64,000 nt of DNA from Streptomyces noursei (GTDB lineage: Bacteria > Actinomycetota > Actinomycetes > Streptomycetales > Streptomycetaceae): contig NZ_LWBU01000373.1 in the NCBI RefSeq assembly GCF_001646665.1, forward strand, positions 226,885-290,884, read 5' to 3'. Below, piece after piece: positions 49,733 through 58,836 of this stretch. Positions within the stretch are counted from its first letter, which is position 1. Every line of letters starts with the position of its first letter. A program made the translations under genes and the position numbers. The notes under the pieces are model-generated. The model ran no database searches. It worked only from the letters and a program-made list of their open reading frames with translations, and was not told where the DNA came from.

Positions 49733-52633
49733 ATGCCATCCCCCAGCACCCGCCCTTCCCCCCACTCCGGCCCCGACCCCAGCCCCCGTCCCGCCTCCGA
49801 CCCCGCCGCGGTCCCCACCCGCGGCCCCCGCCTCCGCCGGTCGGCCCGGTCGTCGCCCCGGTCCGCCGCCCGCCCGGCCGCCCTGCTCCTGGCCACCGCT
49901 ATGGCCGCGCTCGGCCTCACCGCGACCACCGCCGGTCCCGCCGCGGCCGCCACGGTCCCCGCCGGAGCGGGCAGCTACTCCGACACCCGCCCGCCCGGAA
50001 CCTCCGGCCCCACCACCAACACCGGCGCCCCCGTCACCCCCAAGGTCACCCCGGCCGCCGCGGGCAAGCCGGTGCCCACCAACGACTGGTGGTCGTCCCT
50101 CGCCTTCCAGCGGTACGGCGACAACCCCTGGTCGACGCCCATGTACGGGCACCCGCTCACCTACCAGGCGACCGCCGCCGGCCTCGACATCGGCTATCCG
50201 ACGGCCCCCACGATCGTGGGCGACGGCAGACAGTACGAGTACGCCCACAAGCGCGACCTCACCCTCGGGCTCACCGGCCTGAACTCGCCCGACACCAAGG
50301 CCGACGCCTGGTCCGACTGGACCGTCACCCCCTACTGGTCGGACGGGGCCCGCACCCTGCGCACGACCATCGGCCACGGCTCGCCGTTCGTGTACGCCAA
50401 GGGCACCGGCGGCGACGCGCGCGTCACCACCGCCACCGCGCCGACCGTCTTCGCCGACCAGGGCAACGTCCTGGGCGTCACGGTCGCCGGCCACCACTAC
50501 GCGCTGTTCGCCCCGACCGGCACCGACTGGACGGTGTCCGGCTCCACGCTGACGGCCGGGCTCGGCGGCAAGGACTACTTCTCGGTGGCCGTGCTGCCCT
50601 CACCGGACGCGCTGGCCACCTACCGTACGTACGCCTACAGCTTCGTGACCGGCTCCAAGGTCGACTGGAGCTACGGCGGCGGGACGGTGAGGGCCACCTA
50701 CACCCTCACCACCCAGCCGCAGGAGGGCACCCAGACCGGCACCCTCCAGGCCCTCTACCGGCACCAGTGGCTCCACACCACCGACGCGCTGACCCCGTAC
50801 ACGTACGTCTCGCCACGCGGCACCATGAAGGTCCGCGCCGCCACCACCTTCACCACGAGCCAGAAGGCCGCCGCGGTGCTGCCCGGGCTGCCGAAGTCGT
50901 CCGGCGTCGACGCCGCCCGGCTGCGCGGCTACCTGAACGAGGCCGCGAACGCCGCCGACCCGTTCTCCGGCGCCACGGACACCTACTGGACCGGCAAGGC
51001 CCTCGGCCGCCTCGCCCAGCTCGTGCCCGTCGCCGAGCAGATCGGCGAGACCGCCACCCGCGACAAGCTGATCGGCCTGCTCAAGGGACGGCTCCAGGAC
51101 TGGTTCACGGCGGGCGGGGCGAACGAGTTCTCCTACGACCGCAGCTGGAAGACCCTCACCGGCTACCCCGCCTCGTACGGCAGCGACACCGAGCTCAACG
51201 ACCACCACTTCCACTACTCGTACTACGTCTACGCGGCCGCGATCGTCGCCCAGTACGACCCCGCCTGGGCCGCCGACTCGGCGTGGGGCACCATGGTCAA
51301 GACCCTGGTACGGGACGCCGCCAACCCCAGCCGCACCGACACGTCCTTCCCCTTCCTGCGCGGCTTCGACGTGTACGCCGGCCACAGCTGGGCCTCCGGC
51401 CACCAGGGCTTCGCCGCCGGCAACAACCAGGAGTCGTCCTCCGAGTCGACGAACCTGAGCGCCGGCCTGGTCCTGTGGGGCTCGGCCACCGGGGACACCG
51501 CGCTGCGGGACCTCGGGGTCTACCTGCTGACGACCGAGGCGGAGGCCATCGCCCAGTACTGGTTCGACGCGGACCAGCAGGTCTTCCCGTCGTCCTTCGG
51601 GCACGACACCGCCGGCATGGTGTGGGGCAGCGGCGCCGCCTACGCCACCTGGTGGACGGCCAACCCGGAGGAGATCCACGGCATCAACGTCCTGCCCGTG
51701 ACCGGCGGTTCGCTCCACCTGGGCGGCGAGAAGGCGGCCATCCGGCGCAACATCGCCGAGATGGAACGCGAGAACGGCGGACCGGCCGTCGAATGGCGCG
51801 ACATCCTCTGGGAGTTCCAGTCCCTGGCCGACCCCGCCGCCGCGAAGGCCAAGTGGGACGCCGGCCACGCCGCGTACACCCCCGAGGCGGGGGAGTCCAA
51901 GGCGCACACCTACCACTGGATCGGCACCCTGGACGCGCTCGGCGCCCCCGACGCGACCGTGACCGGAGACATCCCCGCCTCGGCGGTCTTCACCAAGGGC
52001 ACCGTACGGACCTACGCGGCCCACAACCACGGCTCCACCGCCCGCACCGTGACGTTCTCCGACGGCGCCAGGCTCACCGTCCCCGCCCGCTCCACGGCCA
52101 CCGGCACCGGCAGCGGCGGCGACCCCGGCGATCCGGGCGACCCGGGCCCGTCCACCGGCGACACCTTCCAGCTCCGCACCGGCGGGACGCTCACCACGGC
52201 GACCGGCGCGACGGCGGGCAGCGACACCATCGCCTCGGCGGGCGGCGCGAACCACGACGGCACCCCGTACCAGCCGCTGGTGTACGAGGCGAAGGGCGTG
52301 AACGGCACGCTGAAGCCGGGCGTCGCCACCGCCTTCCGGCTCCAGGTCGACGCGGGCACCACGGTCGGCCTGGGCCAGCAGGCGCGCGTCAGCTACGACC
52401 TCACCGGCGACGGCACCTTCGAGCGGACGGAGACGTACCACTACTTCGCGACCGACCCGGTGACCGGCTGGGAGGAGTACGCCCAGACGCGGGGCCTGAA
52501 GTCGGCGACCGGCACCCTGGGCGACCTCAAGGGCGGCACGGTACGCCTGGAGGTGTGGCCCGCCATCGGCAACGGCACGGCCCGGCTCCAGACCGGCACC
52601 GACCGGTCGGTCCTGGTCATCCCGTACGGCTGA
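49733..52633 (+). CDS. GH81 endo-beta-1,3-glucanase with C-terminal carbohydrate-binding-like domain
   Basis: 966 aa, secreted (signal region about 35-70, ALLLATAMAALGLTATTAGP). Family 81 landmarks: PVPTNDWWSSLAFQRYGDNP, WSTPMYGHPLTYQATAAGLD, FSYDRSWKTLTGYPASYGSD, ELNDHHFHYSYYVYAAAIVA, the acidic active-site stretch NNQESSSESTNLSAGLVLWG, and GMVWGSGAAYATWWT. It cleaves laminarin or fungal-wall beta-1,3-glucan by inversion. After a Gly/Asp linker (GGDPGDPGDPGPS, about 798-810) the last 155 residues form a beta-rich domain (DTFQLRTGGTLTTATG to DRSVLVIPYG), perhaps a CBM56-like glucan-binding module. ATG 49733 has GAGGT seven bases upstream. Convergent with lacI, 11 bases apart. Confidence 0.94.
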   Translation: MPSPSTRPSPHSGPDPSPRPASDPAAVPTRGPRLRRSARSSPRSAARPAALLLATAMAALGLTATTAGPAAAATVPAGAGSYSDTRPPGTSGPTTNTGAPVTPKVTPAAAGKPVPTNDWWSSLAFQRYGDNPWSTPMYGHPLTYQATAAGLDIGYPTAPTIVGDGRQYEYAHKRDLTLGLTGLNSPDTKADAWSDWTVTPYWSDGARTLRTTIGHGSPFVYAKGTGGDARVTTATAPTVFADQGNVLGVTVAGHHYALFAPTGTDWTVSGSTLTAGLGGKDYFSVAVLPSPDALATYRTYAYSFVTGSKVDWSYGGGTVRATYTLTTQPQEGTQTGTLQALYRHQWLHTTDALTPYTYVSPRGTMKVRAATTFTTSQKAAAVLPGLPKSSGVDAARLRGYLNEAANAADPFSGATDTYWTGKALGRLAQLVPVAEQIGETATRDKLIGLLKGRLQDWFTAGGANEFSYDRSWKTLTGYPASYGSDTELNDHHFHYSYYVYAAAIVAQYDPAWAADSAWGTMVKTLVRDAANPSRTDTSFPFLRGFDVYAGHSWASGHQGFAAGNNQESSSESTNLSAGLVLWGSATGDTALRDLGVYLLTTEAEAIAQYWFDADQQVFPSSFGHDTAGMVWGSGAAYATWWTANPEEIHGINVLPVTGGSLHLGGEKAAIRRNIAEMERENGGPAVEWRDILWEFQSLADPAAAKAKWDAGHAAYTPEAGESKAHTYHWIGTLDALGAPDATVTGDIPASAVFTKGTVRTYAAHNHGSTARTVTFSDGARLTVPARSTATGTGSGGDPGDPGDPGPSTGDTFQLRTGGTLTTATGATAGSDTIASAGGANHDGTPYQPLVYEAKGVNGTLKPGVATAFRLQVDAGTTVGLGQQARVSYDLTGDGTFERTETYHYFATDPVTGWEEYAQTRGLKSATGTLGDLKGGTVRLEVWPAIGNGTARLQTGTDRSVLVIPYG

Positions 52634-52644
52634 CCGGACACGAT

Positions 52645-53694
52645 CTAGGCGGACGCCCGCCGCACCAGTTCCGTAGGAGTGATCACCGAGCCCGGGGCGC
52701 TGCCCGCCCCGGGCTCGGCCTCGTCCGCGTTCAGGACCCGCATCAGCAGCCGCACCATCAGCCGCCCCATGCCCTCGATGTCCTGGCGGACCGTCGTCAG
52801 CGGGGGGTCGGTGGCCTCCGCGATGGACGTCATGTCGTCGAAACCGACCAGCGCCACGTCCTCGGGCACGCGCAGGCCGCGCTCCCGCAGCACCCGCAGC
52901 GCGCCGGACGCCATCAGGTCATTGGCCGCGAACACGGCGTCCAGGTCCGGGCGCTGCTCCAGCAGCTCGGCCATCGCCCGGGCACCGCTCTCCTCGGTGA
53001 AGTCGCCCTGGGCGATCAGTCCGGGGCCGGCGTCCAGCAGGACGTCCTGGTAGCCGTCCATCCGGTCCATCGCCGACGTCTGGTCGCGCGGACCGGCGAT
53101 GTGCGCCACGCGCTCGCGCCCCAGCGACAACAGGTGCCGCACCGCCTCCCGGGCGCCGCCCCGGTTGTCGCAGTCGACGTACGGCACGGCCGGGCCCGCC
53201 GTCGCGCCCGGCCACCCCGGCCGCCCGCCGAACACCGCGGGGACCTGCGCCCGCCGGATGATGGAGGGCAGCTCGTCGTCGTCGTGCACGGAGAAGGCGA
53301 GGGCACCGTCCACGTGCCCCCCGCCCAGATACCGCCCGATCCGGTCGTAGTCACCCGGCCCCTCCACCCACAGCAGCACGAGCTGCGAGTCGTGCGCGGT
53401 CAGCTCGCGGCTGATGCCCCGCACCTGCTGCTCGAAGAAGGGGTCGGAGAACACCCGGAACTCCGGCTCGGCGATGATCACCGCCACCGCGCCGTTGCGC
53501 CGCGTCACCAGGGTGCGGGCCGCGTGGTTCGGGACGTAGCCGAGCTCCTCCACCGCCTCCCGCACCTTCTCCACCAGTGCCTGCCGCACCCCGGCGCCGC
53601 CGTTCACGACACGGGACACCGTCGCCCGCGACACCCCGGCGCGGGCCGCGACGGCTTCCAGGGTGGGGCGGGAGCCGGGGGCCGGTTCGGGCAT
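52645..53694 (-). CDS. LacI-family repressor of the beta-glucan locus
   Basis: 349 aa from ATG 53694; the frame is open further upstream but loses homology. The helix-turn-helix and hinge are RPTLEAVAARAGVSRATVSR followed by VVNGGAGVRQALVEKVREAV. The effector domain shows the periplasmic-binding-protein fold: GAVAVIIAEPEFRVFSDPFF, DGALAFSVHDDDELPSIIRR, AVFAANDLMASGALRVLRER and DVALVGFDDMTSIAEATDPP. GAGAGCGCTCTC palindromes lie 75 bases upstream of its own start and in the control region of the transporter and glucanase. It is probably released by a short beta-1,3- or beta-linked gluco-oligosaccharide (inference). Confidence 0.93.
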   Translation of the reverse strand: MPEPAPGSRPTLEAVAARAGVSRATVSRVVNGGAGVRQALVEKVREAVEELGYVPNHAARTLVTRRNGAVAVIIAEPEFRVFSDPFFEQQVRGISRELTAHDSQLVLLWVEGPGDYDRIGRYLGGGHVDGALAFSVHDDDELPSIIRRAQVPAVFGGRPGWPGATAGPAVPYVDCDNRGGAREAVRHLLSLGRERVAHIAGPRDQTSAMDRMDGYQDVLLDAGPGLIAQGDFTEESGARAMAELLEQRPDLDAVFAANDLMASGALRVLRERGLRVPEDVALVGFDDMTSIAEATDPPLTTVRQDIEGMGRLMVRLLMRVLNADEAEPGAGSAPGSVITPTELVRRASA

Positions 53695-53768
53695 GGGGGA
53701 CAAGGGGAAGCTCCTCGGCGCGCGGGAATGCGGTGTACACCAGCAGGGTATCCCGTCATCCACCCCTT

Positions 53769-53782
53769 TGAGAGCGCTCTCT
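53769..53782. promoter_or_regulatory. LacI operator 3 (autoregulatory)
   Basis: TGAGAGCGCTCTCT, with the same 12-base core as operators 1 and 2, lies 75 bases before the lacI ATG and suggests negative autoregulation. Confidence 0.8.
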
Positions 53783-53840
53783 GGCCTCCGGGTCGACCGG
53801 TGGCCCGCGGTTCTCCTCGGGAGCCCGGGGGCCCGGAGAC

Positions 53841-54269
53841 TCAGGCCAGGTCCGTCGTCTCCACCCCGGTCAGCCCGATTCCCGCCAGGGGGCCGAGCAG
53901 CCGGCTCATGTACCACTCCAGGTCGAGGAAGTCCGGGTGGTCGGCACGCGTCCTGGTGTTCAGGATGGGGGCGAGCATCAGGCGGTCACCCGAAGGGTAG
54001 AAGAAGAAGCTCCCACCCGTCCCGGTGTCCCTCCAGGTGAGCATGATGGTCGAGATGTGCCCGGCGGCGACACCCTGCTCCAGTTCCGCGACGGCGGCCG
54101 GGAACTCGTCCATCGGCCGCTGCTGGGCGTCCCCGTCCTCCAGGTCGACGTGGTAGGTGATGCTCCCCATGTCGTCGGGGACCCAGCCGGCCGCACCGAG
54201 GGCGTCGAGGACATCGCTGACGCCGACCGGCCGTGCGAACGTGAAGACGAAGTCGGTGTCCCTGCTCAT
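53841..54269 (-). CDS. Hypothetical protein (about 142 aa)
   Basis: I do not recognise this family. 142 aa from ATG 54269, with GGGAGG four bases upstream, a strong site. It starts SRDTDFVFTFARPVGVSDVL, continues AAGWVPDDMGSITYHVDLED and has STIMLTWRDTGTGGSFFFYP, then LILN-type and LDLEWYMSRLLGPL segments. Mixed alpha/beta, acidic, no signal peptide or membrane helix, so probably soluble and cytoplasmic. The frame can be extended to 54719, but that part is antisense to the next gene and Arg/Thr-rich. It is divergent from the DUF3995-type gene with a TATACG-N4-CGTATA palindrome between them. Confidence 0.75.
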   Translation of the reverse strand: MSRDTDFVFTFARPVGVSDVLDALGAAGWVPDDMGSITYHVDLEDGDAQQRPMDEFPAAVAELEQGVAAGHISTIMLTWRDTGTGGSFFFYPSGDRLMLAPILNTRTRADHPDFLDLEWYMSRLLGPLAGIGLTGVETTDLA

Positions 54270-54355
54270 GCTGCCTCCCCGTGTGCCGGCGGCGATCCCG
54301 CACCCCCGGCCCCTCAACTCCTCGGGGGCGGCCGTACGATGGGGCCGACCCGATG

Positions 54356-54371
54356 TATACGCCATCGTATA
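54356..54371. promoter_or_regulatory. Perfect TATACG-N4-CGTATA palindrome
   Basis: TATACGCCATCGTATA lies between two divergent genes, 62 bases before the membrane protein start. The half-site form (TACG-N4-CGTA inner core) is the same as in the twin desaturase operator at 25630-25676. It is a likely TetR-type site. Confidence 0.6.
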
Positions 54372-54432
54372 TGGGTGAGAACGACGCTCGGCCCGACAGC
54401 GGCACCGTCCCTCCGGAGCGAAAGGCGGACGA

Positions 54433-54864
54433 ATGATCCGCACCCTGGTCCCCGGCCTGCTCAGCCTCGTCGTGGTGGCCATCGGCCTCCTGCACTTCGT
54501 CTGGGCCTTCTCCCCCTGGCCGTGGAAGGACCCGGCGACCTTCACCAGGACGATCGGCGGCACGCACGACGGCCGGATGCCGGGCGTCCTGGAGTGCATG
54601 GCGGTCGGTACGGCCCTGATCGGCGCCGGTGTGCTGACCCTCATGGTGAACGGCACCGTCCCGGGAGTCGGTCCGGAATGGCTGCGGCTCACCGGCATGT
54701 TCGGATTCGCGCTGGTCATGTTCGTCCGGGGGACGGCCGGCTACCTCATGAACTCGGGCGCCCCGCCGGAGTTCCGGCGCTGGAACGCGCTGCTCTACTC
54801 CCCGCTGTGCCTCGTGCTCTGCCTGCTCTCGCTGGTCGTGGCGGTGGCGGCGGTCCGCCGGTAG
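54433..54864 (+). CDS. DUF3995-family membrane protein
   Basis: 143 aa, four predicted membrane helices (VPGLLSLVVVAIGLLHFVWA; MAVGTALIGAGVLTLMV; LTGMFGFALVMFVRGTAGYL; LLYSPLCLVLCLLSLVVAVA). The pattern with HFVWAF near the start and a short loop (SPWPWKDPATFTRTIGGTHD) matches small DUF3995-type proteins of unknown role. ATG 54433 has GGAG about 15 bases upstream and a nearer GAAAGGCGGAC site. No catalytic or metal motifs are visible. A perfect palindrome upstream suggests control by a TetR-type factor. Confidence 0.78.
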   Translation: MIRTLVPGLLSLVVVAIGLLHFVWAFSPWPWKDPATFTRTIGGTHDGRMPGVLECMAVGTALIGAGVLTLMVNGTVPGVGPEWLRLTGMFGFALVMFVRGTAGYLMNSGAPPEFRRWNALLYSPLCLVLCLLSLVVAVAAVRR

Positions 54865-55022
54865 GGCCCGCCAGGAGGGCGGCACGGCGAGCGGCGGCGC
54901 CCCGCCCGCCGCCCCGCCCGCCGGCCGCTGCGCCCGCGGCCCCGCCCGCGGCGCCGGGCCGCGGGCGGTGACGGCGACACGACCAGTGGCGGGACGGTCG
55001 ACAGGTGGTCAGTGATCAGTGA

Positions 55023-56552
55023 TCAGTGGTCGTGACCGTGGTCGTGGTCGTGACCGTGGTCGTGGATCGTGTTGGTCGCGGCGATCTTCTGCCACGACTT
55101 CGGCTGCACCGGCTTCGCCGTGGCCGCCGAGGAGCGCGCGATCCGCGATGCGGCGGCGGCGGGGGCCGCCGGCCTGGTCGGCTGGTACAGCCAGGTGTCG
55201 AACAGCCCGGCCAGCGGCTTGCCCGAGACGCGCTCGGCGTACCGCACGAAGTCGCCCACCTTGGCGTTGCCGTACGCGTACGCGGTGGGCCAGCCCTTCA
55301 GGACGGCGAAGAAGTCCTCGTCGCCGATCTCGTTGCGCAGCGCCTGGAGGGCGAGCGCCCCACGGTCGTACACGGCGAGGTCGAACTGCTTGTCCGGGCC
55401 CGGGTCGCCGGGCTTGACCGTCCAGAACGGGTCGTCGGCCGGGTGCTGCGCGTACACGTAGTCCGCCAGCTCCTGCGCCGTCCCCTCACCCTCCTTCTCC
55501 GACCACAGCCACTGGCTGTAGCGGGCGAAGCCCTCGTTGACCCAGATGTCCTTCCACCCGTCGACGGACACGCTGTCGCCGTACCACTGGTGCGCCAGCT
55601 CGTGCACGACCACCGACACGTTGGCCCCGTTGGCGAACTGGCGGGGGCTGTAGAACGGCCGCGTCTGGGTCTCCAGCGCGTACCCGCTGGTCACGTTGGG
55701 GACGTAACCGCCGAGGGCGTTGAAGGGGTACGGCCCGAAGACCTCCTCCAGCCACTCCGCGACCTCCGCCGTGCGCTCGATGCTGGCGCGCGCCGCGCCC
55801 GCGTTGGCGCCGAGGTCCTTGCTGTACGCGTTCAGGACGGGCAGGCCCTTGTCGGTCTTGTCCGTGGTGATGTCGAACTTGCCGACGGCCAGCGTGGCGA
55901 GGTAGCTGGCCTGCGGCTTGTCGGAGCGCCAGTTGAACCGCGTCCAGCCGAGGCGCGACGACTGCGACTGCAGGACGCCGTTGCTGATGGCCTGCGTCCC
56001 GTCCGGCACCGAGACCGAGACGTCGTACGTCGCCTTGTCCAGCGGGTGGTCGTTCGACGGGAACCACCAGACGGCCGAGTCCGGCTCCTGCGCCGCCACA
56101 CCGCCGTCGGGGGTGCGGTGCCAGGCGGTCCAGCCGCCGATCTTCAGCTGGGACGGCTTGCCCGCGTACCGCACGACGACCGATATCGACCGGTTCTTCT
56201 CCAGCGGCGTGGCCGGGGTGATCTCCAGCTCGTGGTCGCCGGTGGCCGTGAAGCGTGCCTTCTTGCCGTTGACCCGCACCTCGCTCACCTTCAGACCGAG
56301 GTCGAGGTTGAAGCGGGACAGGTTCTGCGTGGTGGTGGCGAGGATCGTCGCCGTCCCCTCCAGCAGGTCCGTCTTCGGCTGGTACTTCAGGCGCAGGTCG
56401 TAGTGCGACACGTCGTACCCGCCGTTGCCGCTGGCCGGGTAGTAGGGGTCGCCGATACCCGGTGCGCCCGGGGCGTAGTCGGCCGCGGATGCCGGGATCG
56501 CCAGCAACAGCGAGGCCGCGAGTGCGCTCGGGACGATCAGTCTGCGGTGCAC
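55023..56552 (-). CDS. Secreted M1-family metallopeptidase with His-rich C-terminus
   Basis: 509 aa with a signal peptide (1-23, LIVPSALAASLLLAIPASAA). The N-terminal beta-saddle domain has YDVSHYDLRLKYQPKTDLLE. The catalytic domain shows VVVHELAHQWYGDSVSVDGW, with His317, Glu318 and His321, and the third zinc ligand Glu340 in WVNEGFARYSQWLW. The usual GAMEN exopeptidase loop appears as GYALETQ (290-296), keeping the Glu but otherwise diverged. It lacks most of the large C-terminal helical domain of aminopeptidase N. The end reads NTIHDHGHDHDHGHDH, a metal-binding-like tail. Divergent from the S15/M14 pair, so the three form a peptide-degrading set. Confidence 0.9.
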   Translation of the reverse strand: MHRRLIVPSALAASLLLAIPASAADYAPGAPGIGDPYYPASGNGGYDVSHYDLRLKYQPKTDLLEGTATILATTTQNLSRFNLDLGLKVSEVRVNGKKARFTATGDHELEITPATPLEKNRSISVVVRYAGKPSQLKIGGWTAWHRTPDGGVAAQEPDSAVWWFPSNDHPLDKATYDVSVSVPDGTQAISNGVLQSQSSRLGWTRFNWRSDKPQASYLATLAVGKFDITTDKTDKGLPVLNAYSKDLGANAGAARASIERTAEVAEWLEEVFGPYPFNALGGYVPNVTSGYALETQTRPFYSPRQFANGANVSVVVHELAHQWYGDSVSVDGWKDIWVNEGFARYSQWLWSEKEGEGTAQELADYVYAQHPADDPFWTVKPGDPGPDKQFDLAVYDRGALALQALRNEIGDEDFFAVLKGWPTAYAYGNAKVGDFVRYAERVSGKPLAGLFDTWLYQPTRPAAPAAAASRIARSSAATAKPVQPKSWQKIAATNTIHDHGHDHDHGHDH

Positions 56553-56754
56553 GTCAAGCTCTCCAAGTCGTGTGGACGGAAGATCTCTTGAAGGCTATTC
56601 AGCCCCTCCCGGCTCAGTCATGTCCATGGCCCCACGTGTCACGCGATCGCCATTCGGCCGACATGAACGCCCCTCACCCGCACCGTCCCCCGTGTCCCCT
56701 TCCTCCCCGTAGTGCCCCCTGTCCTCCGGCAGTCGGCCCGTGTACCTTCCGCCC

Positions 56755-58836
56755 ATGCCGATACGTGCGCGGAGAACCCCCCTGTCGAGCGGAGCCCTGG
56801 CGTTGGCGGCCACAGCCGCCCTGATGGCGGCCTCCGCACCCCCGGTGAGCGCCGCCGCCGTCACCGCACCTCCCGTCGCTCCACGTCCCGTGACCGCACC
56901 GGCCGCGCCCCCAGGCGCCGCCGGGGCCACCGGCGCGCCCGCCGCGCCCGTCCAGGAGTCGCGCCCCGTCCACTCGTACGCCGACGCGATCCGCGAGTCC
57001 CTCTGGGTCGACACCGGCCTCGACGGCGACCGCGACGGCAGGACCGACCGCGTGGCCGTCGACATCGTCCGGCCCCGCGAGGCGGCCCAGCGGGGCCGCA
57101 AGGTTCCCGTGATCATGGACGCCAGTCCCTACTACTCCTGCTGCGGACGCGGCAACGAGAGCCAGAAGAAGACGTACGACGCCCAGGGCGCCCCGGTGCA
57201 GTTCCCGCTGTACTACGACAACTACTTCGTCCCGCGCGGCTACGCCTTCGCAGCCGTCGATCTGGCCGGAACCAACCGCTCGGACGGTTGCGACGACGTC
57301 GGCGGCCGCTCCGACGTGCAGTCCGCCAAGGCCGTCGTCGACTGGCTCAACGGTCGCGCCCGCGGCTACACCACCCGCACCGGCTCCGAACGCGCCCGCG
57401 CCACCGGCTGGTCCACCGGCGACACCGGCATGATCGGCAAGAGCTGGGACGGCACGATCGCCAACGGCGTCGCCGCGACCGGCGTCGAGGGGCTGCGGAC
57501 CATCGTCCCGATCGGCGCCATCTCCTCCTGGTACGACTACTACTTCGCCAAGGGCGCCCCGCTGTACGACTCCGGCCCCGACTGGCTCTCGCACTACGTC
57601 AACAGCCCCGACGCCCGCACCCGCTGCGCCCACGTACAGCAGCGCCTGGTCGACGGGGCACCCCGCACCGGCGACCGCACCCCGCTGTGGGACGCGCGCG
57701 ACCACGTCAAGGACGCGCACAAGGTGAGGGCCAGCGTGTTCGTCGTGCACGGGCAGCAGGACCTCAACGTCCGCGCCAAGCACTTCGGCCAGTGGTGGGA
57801 CGCGCTCGCCGAGCACGGCGTCGAACGCAAGATCTGGCTCTCGCAGACCGGCCACGTCGACCCCTTCGACTTCCGCCGCGCCGACTGGGTCCGCACCCTG
57901 CACCGCTGGTTCGACCACCACCTGCTCGGCTACGACAACGGCATCGACCGGGAGCCGATGGCCGACATCGAGCGCGCCCCCGACCGGTGGACCACCGACC
58001 GGGTCTGGCCGCCGCGCGCCACCGCCACCACCACGCTCCGCCCCGGCACCGGCACGGCACCCGGCGTGGGCACCCTCGGGCTCGCCCCGGCACGGCCGGG
58101 CGCGACCGAGACGTTCACCGACGACCCGGCGCTCGGCGAACTCGACTGGGCGGCGCACATCGACGCCCCCACTCCCGCCAAGGCGGGCTTCGTCTCCCGC
58201 CCGCTCACCCGGGACCTGCGGCTCGCAGGCGCCTCCAGGGTCACCGTGACCGCCACCCCGGACACCACCAGCGCCCACCTCTCCGCCGTGCTGGTCGACC
58301 TCGGCCCCGGCACCATCCGCGACTACGGGTCGGCCGGTGAGGGCATCACCACGCTCGCAGAACGCACCTGCTGGGGCGCGAGCACCGCCGGCGACAGCGC
58401 CTGCTTCAAGGAGACGAGGGCGAAGACCACCGACGTCGGGTTCACCGTCGTCAGCCGCGGCTGGGCCGACCTCGGCAACTGGGCCGACGAACACCGGGGC
58501 CGCCCCCTCACCCCCGGCGAGCCCCACACCATCACCCTCGACCTCGCCTCGGCCGACCACGTCGTCCCGGCCGGCCACCGCCTCGCCCTGATCATCGGCG
58601 GCACCGACCGCGACCTCATCGACCCCCCGGCGGCCAGGCCGACCCTCACCCTCGACCTGTCCCGCACCTCGGCCCGGCTGCCCCTCGTCGGCGGCACCGC
58701 CGCCTTCCTCCGCGCCACCACCGGCGCCGCGCACCCGCCCGCCCCGCGCCCCGCGCACCCGGCGGCGCCGCAGCAGGCCGCACCGCCCCCCGCCCCCCGC
58801 CAGATCCCGCCGATCCCCGGAGGCAGCGCCCGATGA
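56755..58836 (+). CDS. Secreted X-prolyl dipeptidyl-peptidase (S15 / CocE-NonD family)
   Basis: 693 aa from ATG 56755, signal peptide about 10-35 followed by a Pro/Ala spacer. Alpha/beta-hydrolase of the S15 type that removes X-Pro dipeptides. The catalytic triad fits Ser230 (MIGKSWDGTIANG), Asp336 (VVHGQQDLNVRAKHF) and His367 (SQTGHVDPFDF). The N-terminal part (ESLWVDTGLDGDRDGRTDRV, VPVIMDASPYYSCCGRGNES) and the C-terminal jelly-roll (CWGASTAGDSACFKETRAKT, LIIGGTDRDLIDPPAARPTL) match the family. The last 50 residues are Pro/Ala-rich. The stop overlaps the ATG of the M14 peptidase, so both are translated together. Confidence 0.92.
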   Translation: MPIRARRTPLSSGALALAATAALMAASAPPVSAAAVTAPPVAPRPVTAPAAPPGAAGATGAPAAPVQESRPVHSYADAIRESLWVDTGLDGDRDGRTDRVAVDIVRPREAAQRGRKVPVIMDASPYYSCCGRGNESQKKTYDAQGAPVQFPLYYDNYFVPRGYAFAAVDLAGTNRSDGCDDVGGRSDVQSAKAVVDWLNGRARGYTTRTGSERARATGWSTGDTGMIGKSWDGTIANGVAATGVEGLRTIVPIGAISSWYDYYFAKGAPLYDSGPDWLSHYVNSPDARTRCAHVQQRLVDGAPRTGDRTPLWDARDHVKDAHKVRASVFVVHGQQDLNVRAKHFGQWWDALAEHGVERKIWLSQTGHVDPFDFRRADWVRTLHRWFDHHLLGYDNGIDREPMADIERAPDRWTTDRVWPPRATATTTLRPGTGTAPGVGTLGLAPARPGATETFTDDPALGELDWAAHIDAPTPAKAGFVSRPLTRDLRLAGASRVTVTATPDTTSAHLSAVLVDLGPGTIRDYGSAGEGITTLAERTCWGASTAGDSACFKETRAKTTDVGFTVVSRGWADLGNWADEHRGRPLTPGEPHTITLDLASADHVVPAGHRLALIIGGTDRDLIDPPAARPTLTLDLSRTSARLPLVGGTAAFLRATTGAAHPPAPRPAHPAAPQQAAPPPAPRQIPPIPGGSAR

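Noticed and set aside
49486..54000. A 1504-aa plus-strand frame over the glucanase and lacI genes
   Set aside because: Arg/Pro/His-rich shadow; the GH81 and LacI frames explain the DNA.
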